A stretch of 61,076 nucleotides of DNA from Bacteroidota bacterium. GTDB taxonomy: Bacteria; Bacteroidota; Bacteroidia; Chitinophagales; Chitinophagaceae. Below, in pieces: positions 16,931 to 26,517 of this stretch (within the stretch, counting starts at the first letter, position 1; every line of letters starts with the position of its first letter). Location of the stretch: contig JABDDT010000011.1 of assembly GCA_013287475.1 (NCBI GenBank), positions 1 to 61,076 on the forward strand. The letters are read 5' to 3'. The notes under the pieces were generated by a model that was not told where the DNA came from, did not search any database, and saw only the letters and a program-made list of their open reading frames with translations. Both the position numbers and the translations under genes were made by a program.

Positions 16931-18517
16931 TTATTTTGAAGTAATCAGTATTGGCTGAAATAATTTCTTCTTGATTCTGGCCCTGCCAATAAACTGGTTA
17001 CCGTTAATCCTGTAGAAGTCCGCAGGAAATATCATGATGTCTTCTTCTCTTGTATCAAAAAGAAGTTCCTTGGTAACTTTTCCGTCAAGATCGATTTTAG
17101 AAACCATTACCTGTCCGCCAAATCCATCCACATGATATTTTGGTGCTTCATCTTCTCCGAGATTCATATTTTTCAGGTTATCCAGATAAAGAAAATAATA
17201 ACCTGTTGCATCATTGATTAATTTGAACCCCATGGTGCCACGGCCACTTTCACCCTTTTGTCTTTTAGGAATTTTCCTCAGCCATTCAAATTTTCCGGTT
17301 GCATCTATCCGCGAACCATATATATCTTCATAATAGTAGATATAATAACCACCATACTTATTCCATACATATTCATAATAGTACACCTCGCAGGATATAA
17401 AAATGCTGCCATCGGGGTCAATGATGACGTCCCTGACTTTTAAATTCGGGATTTCATAATTTTCATTATTCTCCATTTTTCTTTGCTTGCCGACAGATTG
17501 GAATTTTTCCAGCTCCGATTTTGGAAATTCATAATATCCATTCCTGAATTTTGTAATTTTCCCGTCAGCTCCCACGATAGCAAGGAAAATACCATCCGTT
17601 CCATTACCCTTTGATTTTTTACTGTACGTGCAGGCGATGACCATATCATGCTGCGCATTCTCAATCAGGGTTGTTTCGTGAATATAATAATCATCCAGGG
17701 ATAATGGCGTCCTGATAATGTCTTTGCTGTCGGCTGTAAACTTGAAAACTTCAAAATGATATGCCGGTTTTCCGGTTTCCTTATCCTTTTCTTTACGGGA
17801 ATCCGAATCATATACTTTCACCAGCATATAGGCATTGCCTTTGGAATCAACTGAAAAATCTGAATTATCCATGATGGCTTCTGTATAAGGCATCCGGAAT
17901 TCACCACCCCAGAGTTTATTCAGATTTTCATCAAATACATGTAACCCGATTTTGTCGTAATTTTTTTTATCATTTCGTTCCTCCGGGTTAAGCCTGTAAC
18001 TGACCAGGAGTTTTTTCCTTTCAGCATCATAATCGAATTTATATTTTCCAACCAGTTTAAAGCTGTAAAGTCCCCTGCCATTGGTAACAGTCCCCGCCAA
18101 TTTGGAGGTTTCAAGCATTTTATGATTGGCATCGGTAATCTTGCCCTTCACTATATCTATTTTATCATAAAAAAGCATTTCTTTTTCGCTGCTCTTATCC
18201 CAATCACTGTGAATCCAGTAATAACTGTTGGAATTAAAATCAGTAACTATCTCACTGTTGAAATTTTTGGTAACGTCCAGGTCAATCACCTGTTCCATTG
18301 TTTTACCCAGGGATTTGGGATTGAAGCGCGTAATATTCAGCTCTTCTTTTTTTAATGAAAGATTGACGATGCCATCTTTTTCATTCCCGAAAAATGCGAG
18401 GTCCTCTGTTTTTCGCGGCAACTCATATTCGTCGCCCAGTTTAAAAGAAAAATTCCTGCTTTGCCCGTCACAGAGGGCTGAGGTTAAAAAAGCCGTGGCC
18501 AGTAAAAAGTATTTCAT
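16931..18517 (-). CDS. Secreted hypothetical protein, possible beta-propeller
   Basis: A 528-aa protein from the ATG at 18517, which directly precedes a signal peptide (KYFLLATAFLTSALCDGQS). The frame extends to 18541, but the extra eight residues would spoil the signal. The mature protein is rich in Tyr, Asp, Lys and Phe with repeated strand-like blocks such as YMLVKVYDSD, VIDPDGSIFISCEVYYYEY and YYFLYLDNLKN, suggesting a beta-propeller or beta-sandwich. I recall similar uncharacterised secreted proteins in Bacteroidota but no assigned function. It ends back to back with the dehydrogenase stop. It has no catalytic motif that I can identify. Confidence 0.7.
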   Translation of the reverse strand: MKYFLLATAFLTSALCDGQSRNFSFKLGDEYELPRKTEDLAFFGNEKDGIVNLSLKKEELNITRFNPKSLGKTMEQVIDLDVTKNFNSEIVTDFNSNSYYWIHSDWDKSSEKEMLFYDKIDIVKGKITDANHKMLETSKLAGTVTNGRGLYSFKLVGKYKFDYDAERKKLLVSYRLNPEERNDKKNYDKIGLHVFDENLNKLWGGEFRMPYTEAIMDNSDFSVDSKGNAYMLVKVYDSDSRKEKDKETGKPAYHFEVFKFTADSKDIIRTPLSLDDYYIHETTLIENAQHDMVIACTYSKKSKGNGTDGIFLAIVGADGKITKFRNGYYEFPKSELEKFQSVGKQRKMENNENYEIPNLKVRDVIIDPDGSIFISCEVYYYEYVWNKYGGYYIYYYEDIYGSRIDATGKFEWLRKIPKRQKGESGRGTMGFKLINDATGYYFLYLDNLKNMNLGEDEAPKYHVDGFGGQVMVSKIDLDGKVTKELLFDTREEDIMIFPADFYRINGNQFIGRARIKKKLFQPILITSK

Positions 18518-18682
18518 GATGTTGCCACCAAATGCCGTCATCGCAAATAAGAAGTAAATCTTCCCATGGGACAGTTTTGGATTGGAACTAACAACGAATC
18601 AGCGATTATTTTATTTAATAGTACTGAAAAAATTGACATGAATTAAGTAATTACCCTTAGAAAACGAGGCAAAACCAATGGC

Positions 18683-19249
18683 TTAATAGATAATGGGGAT
18701 CAGTCTTTTTACTTTTTTCATGTATACCCTGTATTTTTCTCCAAAAACTTCCTGCATAAAAGCTTCTTCTTTGTAAATTTTGATCAGGATGCAGGCGACC
18801 AGGAAAAATATTCCCAGGTATCCTTTTAATAGTCCCAGACTCATACTGCAACCGGTAAATGCCAATAAAAATCCGCTGTAAATCGGGTTTCTTGTGATAG
18901 CATAAGGGCCGGATTCAATCAGTTCATGGTTTTCTTTAATGGTTATCCTCCCGCTCCAGTTTTCTCCCAGATGAATGCGCGCCAGGATTGCAAAAATCAA
19001 ACCGGCGGCACAAAGTAACATGCCCGTTATTTTCCAATAATCGTTTTGTGGAAGAATAGGCTTATCTAAAACAGCAAAGTTGAAATAGTTCCCGAATAGA
19101 AGACTGAATGCGAGTAATACACATAGTATATAAAGTATCCTTTCCAACCCCGATTGTTTTTTAACCGATTTTTTGACGGAGAAGGAAGATACCAGCCAAT
19201 AGGCAAAAGTTGCAAACCACATCGTTTTTTCGGCAGCAATGATATTCAT
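18683..19249 (-). CDS. Isoprenylcysteine carboxyl methyltransferase (ICMT)-family membrane protein
   Basis: A 188-aa membrane protein with about five hydrophobic helices. The C-terminal half carries the SAM-binding signature of the ICMT/PEMT group: LGENWSGRITIKENHELIESGPY, then RNPIYSGF. Enzymes of this group methylate carboxyl, amino or thiol groups of lipid-like substrates; bacterial substrates are mostly unknown. It is transcribed divergently from a MarR-family regulator with a 113-base gap, the usual layout when the regulator controls its neighbour. The length is normal for bacterial members. Confidence 0.85.
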   Translation of the reverse strand: MNIIAAEKTMWFATFAYWLVSSFSVKKSVKKQSGLERILYILCVLLAFSLLFGNYFNFAVLDKPILPQNDYWKITGMLLCAAGLIFAILARIHLGENWSGRITIKENHELIESGPYAITRNPIYSGFLLAFTGCSMSLGLLKGYLGIFFLVACILIKIYKEEAFMQEVFGEKYRVYMKKVKRLIPIIY

Positions 19250-19281
19250 GACTTAAAATTGAATAAGGTTAAATAGAACGA

Positions 19282-19293
19282 AATAGCTCTATT
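19282..19293. promoter_or_regulatory. Possible MarR operator (AATAG-CT-CTATT)
   Basis: A 5+5 base dyad in the divergent gap between the methyltransferase and MarR genes. Position and symmetry suit a MarR dimer site, but the arms are short and AT-rich. Confidence 0.25.
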
Positions 19294-19362
19294 AGAATAT
19301 AAATATAGCGAATACGTTTTAAATAATCTAATTTAATTGAACGGAATGGTTTAATTTCAGGG

Positions 19363-19971
19363 ATGAAAAATACATCTGTCATTCCCCTGCTGGATCAGTG
19401 GGAGAAATTTATTGAAGAGAATCCGCAAAAGGATATATATGCATTTGCAAACTGGCTACTTGCTTCAAAGCAGGATCAAATCAGGGAAAGCGGGCCTCCT
19501 GAATCTGGGAAGGGAGTCGAAAATGCTGTACAGGCAGCTATTCTGATTACGCGATTACAACGTTATTTGGGTATGTATGTGAAACCTGCCATAAAGGCTT
19601 TGGGTTTTACCAGGGAACATGAATATAATTTCTTATATCAGGTGAGTAAAATGAATAATCCGAATAAAAATGACCTGAGTAAGGAAAATATGGTTGAATT
19701 CTCAACCGGCAGGGATATCATACGACGATTGATTTTGAAAAACCTGGTTTCCGAAAAAGTGAATCCGGACGATAAAAGAGCTGCCCGGTTGCATTTAACT
19801 GCGAAGGGCAGGAAAATCCTGGATAAAAGTTTTGATATGATCGCTGAAACTTTCACTGATTTTTTAGGTGATCTTTCACTGAAAGAACAGGTGCAGCTGA
19901 TTACATTACTCAACAAATTGAATAAATACCAGGCACTGAAAAATAACCGGGAGATCCTTTCTTATTTATAA
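19363..19971 (+). CDS. MarR-family transcriptional regulator
   Basis: A 202-aa cytoplasmic winged-helix regulator. The core is near residues 65-190: a helix-rich dimer region, then a DNA-recognition region around SKENMVEFSTGRDIIRRLILKNLV, and the wing VNPDDKRAARLHLTAKGRKIL, in which DKRAARLHLT is the classic MarR wing. The N-terminal 55 residues (LDQWEKFIEENPQKDIYAFANWLL) are a longer helical extension than in most MarR proteins. Members respond to small aromatic or lipophilic compounds or to oxidation; the ligand is unknown. Divergence from the ICMT-like gene suggests that gene as its target. Confidence 0.85.
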   Translation: MKNTSVIPLLDQWEKFIEENPQKDIYAFANWLLASKQDQIRESGPPESGKGVENAVQAAILITRLQRYLGMYVKPAIKALGFTREHEYNFLYQVSKMNNPNKNDLSKENMVEFSTGRDIIRRLILKNLVSEKVNPDDKRAARLHLTAKGRKILDKSFDMIAETFTDFLGDLSLKEQVQLITLLNKLNKYQALKNNREILSYL

Positions 19972-19976
19972 AGACC

Positions 19977-20402
19977 CTACTTTATACTATGGCTGAATCT
20001 TTTCAGGTCATTCATATCAGCCGGACTCAGCAATTCGTCATTTTCGTATTTGGCCTTTAGAAATAATACCCTTTTGTGCTGCGGGAATCTGGCGAGTATC
20101 TTTTCAATTAAGATTCCCGTAGATTCTTCCCTTTCAAATAGGGGAGTTGGTTCAGGTAGTTCGGACTTATACCGGGTGGGCATTCTTTTGATGATGGCTT
20201 CGATGGTGGCCAGTTTACCCGGAGGCAGTCCTTCTATTTTTGAAGCTTTTCCATAAAGTCCCTGCAATTGTTTTTTACTGAGGGAACCTCTTTGCTGGTA
20301 TTGTTTATAGAGGCTTATAATAAAGGAAGAGACTGGATAAGCCAGGATGCATTCTTCCAGGACTTCATTAATAATATCGAGCCTGTCTTTTGGGGGATTC
20401 AT
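19977..20402 (-). CDS. Hypothetical protein
   Basis: A 141-aa soluble, helix-rich protein starting at the ATG at 20402 (MNPPKDRLDIINEV). A longer frame reaches 20486 but has an implausible hydrophobic N-terminal addition. Visible elements are an amphipathic N-terminal helix, a basic central segment (QRGSLSKKQLQGLYGKASKI) and an acidic C-terminus. I do not recognise the family. It is convergent with the MarR gene (5-base gap) and divergent from FecR. It lies where an ECF sigma factor gene would be expected beside FecR, but it has no sigma-region features. Confidence 0.6.
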   Translation of the reverse strand: MNPPKDRLDIINEVLEECILAYPVSSFIISLYKQYQQRGSLSKKQLQGLYGKASKIEGLPPGKLATIEAIIKRMPTRYKSELPEPTPLFEREESTGILIEKILARFPQHKRVLFLKAKYENDELLSPADMNDLKRFSHSIK

Positions 20403-20592
20403 GGTCGGGGTTAAAAAGCAAATGTAAAGGGTTCTAATGGTTTTTATGTAGATGGTAGGAATGGCTGATTTTGATAACTTTATCATTATTCCGGATTAGT
20501 TTTTTCTATAAAAATTCGAAATCCTCTATTCCATTTCATCAATGTTTTCGTCATAGAGAAGAGGGTCTGGAAAATAATTTTAACTCAATGGA

Positions 20593-21786
20593 ATGAATAC
20601 TGAAGATGAATTCCGGCAGGATCCTTCCGAAGAGCTCGCGAAACGGATCGCCTTTCTGATCAATGGGTATATCCGGAATACGCTTACAGTACCTGAACAT
20701 CATGAATTGGATGAATGGGTTTCTTCCAGTATGAAAAACCAACAACTTTTCGAAGAACTGACCGATCCGGATAACATTAAGAAATGGATTAACTGGAATA
20801 ACAGACTTAGCAGTAAAGCAGCGCTGGACCGGATTAAAAGCCGTATGGAATTTAGACAGGCGCCCAAGGTTCTTCAAAAGCGCAGAATTTGGTTCTATAG
20901 TACAATTGCAGCTGCTGTTATTTGTTCGATTTTTTTTCTGGAATATTGGTTTCAGAAACCAGCGTTCGAACGACCACCAATAAACGTTTCAAATCACGAT
21001 CTGCCACCAGGCGGATATCATGCGGTACTTACCCTGGCAAACGGTATGAATATTTTACTTGACACAGTAAAATCAGGTAAAATCGGAGCAAATAATGATT
21101 TGCAGATCACGAAGGATAATGTTGAACTTAAATATGCAATTTTAGAAAAAATGAATTCTGTAATTGCAATGGATGAACTCAACACGCCACCCGGTGGAGA
21201 ATTTCAGGTCCGGTTGAGCGATGGTACGAAAGTCTGGTTGAATGCTTCTTCAACTTTGAAATACCCTGAACAGTTTTCTGATTCGATACGGAAAGTTGAA
21301 TTATCCGGAGAAGCTTATTTTGAAGTTGCAAAGGACGCGACACATCCATTTATTCTTTCTGCTGGGAATAATAATGTTCGCGTATTGGGAACGCATTTTA
21401 ATGTCAATAATTATGCGGATAACCAGGAAACAATTGTGACGCTGGCTGAAGGATCCGTAAAATTGAACGGATCGGTGATACTAAGCCCGGGAGAAGAAGG
21501 ATCGATTGACCATTCAGGTAAAATCAAGACCGGAACCGCTGATTTGGAATCTGCATTAGCCTGGAAAGACGGACAATTTATTTTTAAGATGACTCCTTTG
21601 GAACAGGTTATGAAACAGGTATCACACTGGTATAATGCAAGGATTTTTTACCAGGATAATATTTCGGATCATTTCAATGCACGAATTCCAAGAGATGTAC
21701 CGGTGAGTAAGCTGCTTCACCTACTGGAAGCAACAAACCAGGTGCATTTTAAGATAGAAGACAAAACAATTACTGTAATGAGATAG
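20593..21786 (+). CDS. FecR-family anti-sigma/signal-transducing membrane protein
   Basis: A 397-aa inner-membrane regulator. Residues 1-90 form the cytoplasmic sigma-binding part; a single TM helix (YSTIAAAVICSIFFLEYWF) lies around 97-116; the periplasmic FecR domain follows (PPGGEFQVRLSDGTKVWLNA, VELSGEAYFEVAKD, RVLGTHFNVNNY), with a C-terminal STN-like region. FecR proteins relay substrate binding at a SusC-type transporter to an ECF sigma factor. Here SusC (with STN domain) and SusD follow at once, but no sigma gene is adjacent; the nearest ECF gene without an anti-sigma partner is at 33246-33821. Confidence 0.92.
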   Translation: MNTEDEFRQDPSEELAKRIAFLINGYIRNTLTVPEHHELDEWVSSSMKNQQLFEELTDPDNIKKWINWNNRLSSKAALDRIKSRMEFRQAPKVLQKRRIWFYSTIAAAVICSIFFLEYWFQKPAFERPPINVSNHDLPPGGYHAVLTLANGMNILLDTVKSGKIGANNDLQITKDNVELKYAILEKMNSVIAMDELNTPPGGEFQVRLSDGTKVWLNASSTLKYPEQFSDSIRKVELSGEAYFEVAKDATHPFILSAGNNNVRVLGTHFNVNNYADNQETIVTLAEGSVKLNGSVILSPGEEGSIDHSGKIKTGTADLESALAWKDGQFIFKMTPLEQVMKQVSHWYNARIFYQDNISDHFNARIPRDVPVSKLLHLLEATNQVHFKIEDKTITVMR

Positions 21787-21843
21787 GCTCATCCGTTAGT
21801 AGCTCCATACCGCCCCATTTTTTTACTTAAAACAACCATTATA

Positions 21844-24800
21844 ATGCGACCGATTGCATTCCTTAGAATATTATGTATTATCATGATCCTTTTCATCCCG
21901 GTATGCGGGGGAGCTTTATTCGCACAGACTGGCGATCTGGTAACTATTAATCTTGAGAATACTTCGCTTCAAAAGGTATTTTCTGCCATCGAGGCTCAGA
22001 CTTCATATCGTTTTATATATACGAATGAACAGTTAAAGGGAGGAAAAACTTTTACAATTTCGGTTAATAAGGTGCATGTTCAGGCAGTGTTGAAACAATG
22101 TTTTCAGGATCAGCCGGTCAACTATTCCCTTGAAGATAAATTCATTATTATAACCAGGAAGGACAATGAAGATAAATCCTATCCTATTGATATATCTGGT
22201 ATCGTAAAAAATGATAAAGGGGAACCAGTTGTTGGCGCAACGGTAACAATTTTGGGAACCGAAAAGGCCACCACCACGGAATTTGATGGAAGTTTTATTC
22301 TGAAAAAGGTTCCTGCAGACGCCACCCTGGTTTTCAGCGGGGCCAATGTGGAAAAAGAACAAATCGTTCTTCATGGACAGCAGACATTGAATGTCATTCT
22401 TAAAGCCAAAATAAATAAACTGGACGAAGTGCAGATCATCGCATATGGAACGACGACTCGAAGATTAAGTACCGGTAGTATAGATAAAATAAATTCGGAA
22501 ACGATTGGTCAGCAACCTGTATCAAATCCATTAGCAGCAATGGAAGGAGAAGTACCGGGACTGGATATTACTCAGGTCACAGGCATGGCAGGAGGTAATT
22601 TTATAGTTCGAATCCGTGGTCAGAACAGTATTCAAAATGGTAACGATCCATTATATGTTATAGATGGAGTTCCGATTCTTTCAAACTCAGTTAGTGATCC
22701 TGCGTTAAGTGCCATCATTATTCAGGGCGGTAGTGCTCTGAGTACACTGAATCCCAAGGACATTGAAAGTATTGAAGTATTAAAAGATGCTGATGCCACA
22801 GCTATTTACGGTTCACGCGGGGCAAACGGTGTTGTTTTAATTACAACAAAAACGGGAAAGTCTGGTAAATCTAAAATAGATCTGAATTTATCCGGTGGTC
22901 AGGGGAATGTTGATCGTACCGTGCGGTTACTCAACACTCCGCAATATCTCCAGATGCGCCGTGAGGCATTTGCAAATGATAAAGAGACACCTACACTAAA
23001 TAACGCCGTAGACCTTTTGCTTTGGGATACAACCAGGTATACTGATTGGCAAAAAACGCTTATTGGACAAACAGCTAATATTTTAGATGGACAATTGGCG
23101 ATTTCAGGAGGCAATAACAATACTCAATTTAGGTTAGCGGGTAATTATTATAGACAAACGGCAGTTTTTCCAGGATCATTTGCTTATCAAAAAATATCAG
23201 GCTCAGCAGCAATAAATAATGTTTCAACAGATCAGAAATTAAAAATACAATTTACGGCAGGATATAATGTTGAAAACAATAATCTGCCGAATCTTGATCC
23301 AACGACAAATATATTTCGATTACCACCCGATGCACCACCAGGTCATGATTCTTCAGGCAGTATCAATTATTCAGATGGATTTTATCAAAACCCATATCCA
23401 ACATTTGCCCGGACTTATTCCTCAACCACTTATAATCTGATTACAGACGCCGTTATAAGTTACCGGATACTCGAAGGCCTGACCATAAAATCCAACCTGG
23501 GATATAGCAGTATACATATGGACGAAACCTTACTCATTCCTCTGAGTTCTATAAATCCGGCAGTGGGATATACTTCGGGGTTTTCAGAGCCGTCAAATCA
23601 TCAATTTAATAACTGGATTGTTGAGCCTCAGTTAGAATATCAAAAGGTTTCCGGATCGATGAAGTGGGGTGTTTTATTGGGATCAACATTCAATCAAAAT
23701 GAAACACAGGGCACTACTTTTTTTGCTACAGGTTTTCCTAGTGATGCGCTGATTCAGGATCTGTCTGCAGCTTCTTTTTTGATGGTTCAAAATGAAACGT
23801 CGACTCTTTACAGATATAATGCTTTTTTTGGTCGTATCAATTTGAACTGGCAGGACAAATACCTGATCAACCTGACAGGCCGTCGTGATGGATCAAGTAG
23901 ATTTGGACCGGATAACCGCTTTGCCAATTTTGGCGCAATTGGGGCCGCATGGATTTTCTCAGCCGAATCTTTTATGAAACATTCCCTTCCTGTAATTAGC
24001 TACGGAAAATTGAGAGCGAGTTACGGTACCAATGGTAATGATCAGATAGGTGATTATAGCTATCTTGATTTGTGGCAGACTTCATATTATCCATACAATG
24101 GAACAAGTGGGCTTAATCCGGCGAACTTATATAATTCTTCATTTAAGTGGGAAACCAATCAGAAGCTGGACATAGGTCTTGAGCTGGGAATTGCCAGGGA
24201 TAAATTATTGTTTACAGTAGATTATTATCATAATCTGACCACTAATCAACTTGTAAGCTATCCGCTTCCGAATATAACTGGATTTTCTTTCATTCAAAAT
24301 AATTCTCCGGCAAAATTGTTAAATTCCGGATGGGAATTCGAATTGAATGGAGCAATTATAAAAAACGAAAAAGTAAATTGGAATCTGTCGGTTAACCTTA
24401 CCCTTCCCAATAATAAACTGCTTGCTTATCCTAATCTTGCAGGATCAAATTATGCCAACATCTATGAAGTTGGCAAATCAATCTATCTAAGGAAACTCTA
24501 TCACAATTTGGGTGTTGACCCAAAAACCGGCATTTATACTTTTCAGGATGTAAACAATGATGGTCAGATAACTTACCCCGCAGATCTTACTGATTATAAA
24601 ACAATCGCAAAAACTTGTTACGGAGGTCTCGTTAATAATTTTCAATATAAAAACTGGCAATTGAATTTTACTCTTCTGTTTGTACAGCAAACGGGATATA
24701 ACTACCAATATAACTATCCTGGAGCACCCGGCTCAATGAACAATCAGTCAGCCATTGTTTTAAACCGATGGACACAACCCGGAGAAATTACACCCGTCCA

Positions 24801-25095
24801 ACAATATACTCAGAATACCGGTTCTGAAGCATATCAGGCCTGGTTCAATGCCAGTGGAACCGGAGATAATATTATTTCAGATGCTTCATTTATCAGATTA
24901 AAAAACCTCTCAATTGCTTACCATTTCGCGAAGAATTGGCTGGAAAGAAATCACCTGCAGGATATTCGAATTTATGTACAGGCACAGAATTTATTTACTA
25001 TTTCTCATTATCAGGGACTGGATCCTGAAAGTCAGAGTAATTCCGTCCTTCCGCCTTTGAGAGTTTTGACTGCAGGAATACAAATTATTTTTTAA
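21844..25095 (+). CDS. SusC/RagA-type TonB-dependent outer-membrane transporter with STN domain
   Basis: A 1083-aa outer-membrane transporter. A signal peptide is followed by an STN domain (about residues 35-105, INLENTSLQKVFSAIE), a carboxypeptidase-regulatory-like domain (about 118-195, GIVKNDKGEPVVGATVTI), the plug (LDEVQIIAYGT, NPLAAMEGEVPGLDI, RIRGQNSIQ, PLYVIDGVPI) and a long beta-barrel ending in GIQIIF with a terminal aromatic residue. The STN domain marks it as a signalling transporter that talks to FecR. It pairs with SusD 10 bases downstream. The substrate is not evident: no glycoside hydrolase adjoins, and the next genes are thiol-redox proteins, so a peptide or protein fragment is as likely as a glycan. 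Confidence 0.95.
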   Translation: MRPIAFLRILCIIMILFIPVCGGALFAQTGDLVTINLENTSLQKVFSAIEAQTSYRFIYTNEQLKGGKTFTISVNKVHVQAVLKQCFQDQPVNYSLEDKFIIITRKDNEDKSYPIDISGIVKNDKGEPVVGATVTILGTEKATTTEFDGSFILKKVPADATLVFSGANVEKEQIVLHGQQTLNVILKAKINKLDEVQIIAYGTTTRRLSTGSIDKINSETIGQQPVSNPLAAMEGEVPGLDITQVTGMAGGNFIVRIRGQNSIQNGNDPLYVIDGVPILSNSVSDPALSAIIIQGGSALSTLNPKDIESIEVLKDADATAIYGSRGANGVVLITTKTGKSGKSKIDLNLSGGQGNVDRTVRLLNTPQYLQMRREAFANDKETPTLNNAVDLLLWDTTRYTDWQKTLIGQTANILDGQLAISGGNNNTQFRLAGNYYRQTAVFPGSFAYQKISGSAAINNVSTDQKLKIQFTAGYNVENNNLPNLDPTTNIFRLPPDAPPGHDSSGSINYSDGFYQNPYPTFARTYSSTTYNLITDAVISYRILEGLTIKSNLGYSSIHMDETLLIPLSSINPAVGYTSGFSEPSNHQFNNWIVEPQLEYQKVSGSMKWGVLLGSTFNQNETQGTTFFATGFPSDALIQDLSAASFLMVQNETSTLYRYNAFFGRINLNWQDKYLINLTGRRDGSSRFGPDNRFANFGAIGAAWIFSAESFMKHSLPVISYGKLRASYGTNGNDQIGDYSYLDLWQTSYYPYNGTSGLNPANLYNSSFKWETNQKLDIGLELGIARDKLLFTVDYYHNLTTNQLVSYPLPNITGFSFIQNNSPAKLLNSGWEFELNGAIIKNEKVNWNLSVNLTLPNNKLLAYPNLAGSNYANIYEVGKSIYLRKLYHNLGVDPKTGIYTFQDVNNDGQITYPADLTDYKTIAKTCYGGLVNNFQYKNWQLNFTLLFVQQTGYNYQYNYPGAPGSMNNQSAIVLNRWTQPGEITPVQQYTQNTGSEAYQAWFNASGTGDNIISDASFIRLKNLSIAYHFAKNWLERNHLQDIRIYVQAQNLFTISHYQGLDPESQSNSVLPPLRVLTAGIQIIF

Positions 25096-25105
25096 ATGAT
25101 GAGCC

Positions 25106-26485
25106 ATGAAAATGATTAAAATGCTTATAAGCCGGTTATGCATTGTTGTATATGTAATGGTCTTTGGATCATGTCAGAAGTTTGTAGATATTGGCGCACC
25201 AAAAACAAAGTTGGTTGGAACCAATGTATTCACAAATGATCAGACGGCTACGGCTGCTATGACCGGCATCTATGGTAAAATGATGGGGAATAACGGAAGC
25301 TTCCTCAATACTGAATTAAGCTTATTAGGCGGACTCTCAGCTGACGAATTCGTCGACTATTCAGGTGTACCCATTCGACAGCAGTTTTACCAGAATGCTT
25401 TAAGTACAGGAAATAGCGAAGTATTCAGCCTCTGGAGCGATGCCTACAATTATATTTACCAGGCAAACGCGATATTGGGAGGAATAAAAAACGCTGCAGG
25501 AATTAGTGTAAGTGTGAAAAAAGAATTGGAGGGTGAAGCAAAATGCATTCGTGCAATCTGTTATTTTTACTTATTGAATTTTTATGGGGATGTTCCCCTG
25601 GCTGTAACGACGAGTTACCAGGTCAATACCAATTTATCCCGCCTTCAACCTGCAGAGATTTACCAACAAATAATTTCTGACTGTGAGGATGCCCAGAATC
25701 TTCTTCCCGAAGATTTCTCATTTTCTAACGGCGAAAGAGTACGCCCTAACCATTTCGCAGCAACTGCGCTTTTGGCGAGAGCTTATCTTTTTATGAAGGA
25801 TTGGAAAAATGCGGAAATACAGGCTGATTCTATTATTAATAGATCAGATTTATTTACGTTACCAGTTGACCTTAACCTGGTTTTCCTGGCGAATAGTTCC
25901 GAAGCTATCTGGCAATTGGAGCCTGTTCAACCAGGGTTAAATACAATTGAAGGAAATAGTTTTATTCTTACGGCTTTTCCAAATTCCGTTGCCTTAAGCG
26001 ATTCTATAGTTAAAGCGTTTGAACCAGGTGATGGAAGGCGGCTGAATTGGATCGATAGCATCGTGATAGATGGTAGCGCTTATTATTTCCCATTTAAATA
26101 CAAGATCCAAACAGGATTTCAGGTAACCGAATACTGCATGGTATTGAGACTGGCGGAGCAGTATCTGATTCGGGCTGAAGCAAGAGCCGAACAGGGAAAT
26201 CTTACCGGAGCTGCCGATGATCTGAATCTAATCCGGAATAGGGCTGGTCTGAGTAATACACTAGCCTCCGATCAGAATGACCTGCTGGCTGCGATTCAAC
26301 AGGAAAGAAGGGTTGAGCTATTTACAGAAGATGCAACGAGATGGCTCGACTTAATTCGCACCGGAAAGGCAAGCCAGGTTCTTAGCAATTTCAAAAATGA
26401 CTGGAAAACCACTGATACTTTATATCCCATTCCTCTAAGTGAATTGCAAAATGATACTCGCCTGACTCAGAATCCCGGGTATTGA
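25106..26485 (+). CDS. SusD/RagB-family nutrient-binding outer-membrane lipoprotein
   Basis: A 459-aa surface lipoprotein (lipobox VFGSC) of the SusD fold that caps the SusC barrel. Typical blocks: ANAILGGIKN, EGEAKCIRAICYFYLLNFYGDVPL, PNHFAATALLARAYLFMKDW (TPR-like helices), LRLAEQYLIRAEARAEQGN, LNLIRNRAGL, and the C-terminal ERRVELFTEDATRWLDLIR and TQNPGY ending. The length is slightly below the family average. The last 12 or so codons are also preserved as a relic at 27899-27938, after the first thioredoxin-like gene, marking a duplication endpoint. Confidence 0.95.
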   Translation: MKMIKMLISRLCIVVYVMVFGSCQKFVDIGAPKTKLVGTNVFTNDQTATAAMTGIYGKMMGNNGSFLNTELSLLGGLSADEFVDYSGVPIRQQFYQNALSTGNSEVFSLWSDAYNYIYQANAILGGIKNAAGISVSVKKELEGEAKCIRAICYFYLLNFYGDVPLAVTTSYQVNTNLSRLQPAEIYQQIISDCEDAQNLLPEDFSFSNGERVRPNHFAATALLARAYLFMKDWKNAEIQADSIINRSDLFTLPVDLNLVFLANSSEAIWQLEPVQPGLNTIEGNSFILTAFPNSVALSDSIVKAFEPGDGRRLNWIDSIVIDGSAYYFPFKYKIQTGFQVTEYCMVLRLAEQYLIRAEARAEQGNLTGAADDLNLIRNRAGLSNTLASDQNDLLAAIQQERRVELFTEDATRWLDLIRTGKASQVLSNFKNDWKTTDTLYPIPLSELQNDTRLTQNPGY

Positions 26486-26517
26486 TCTTTTCTTTATAAA
26501 TTATTAACAAAAATAAT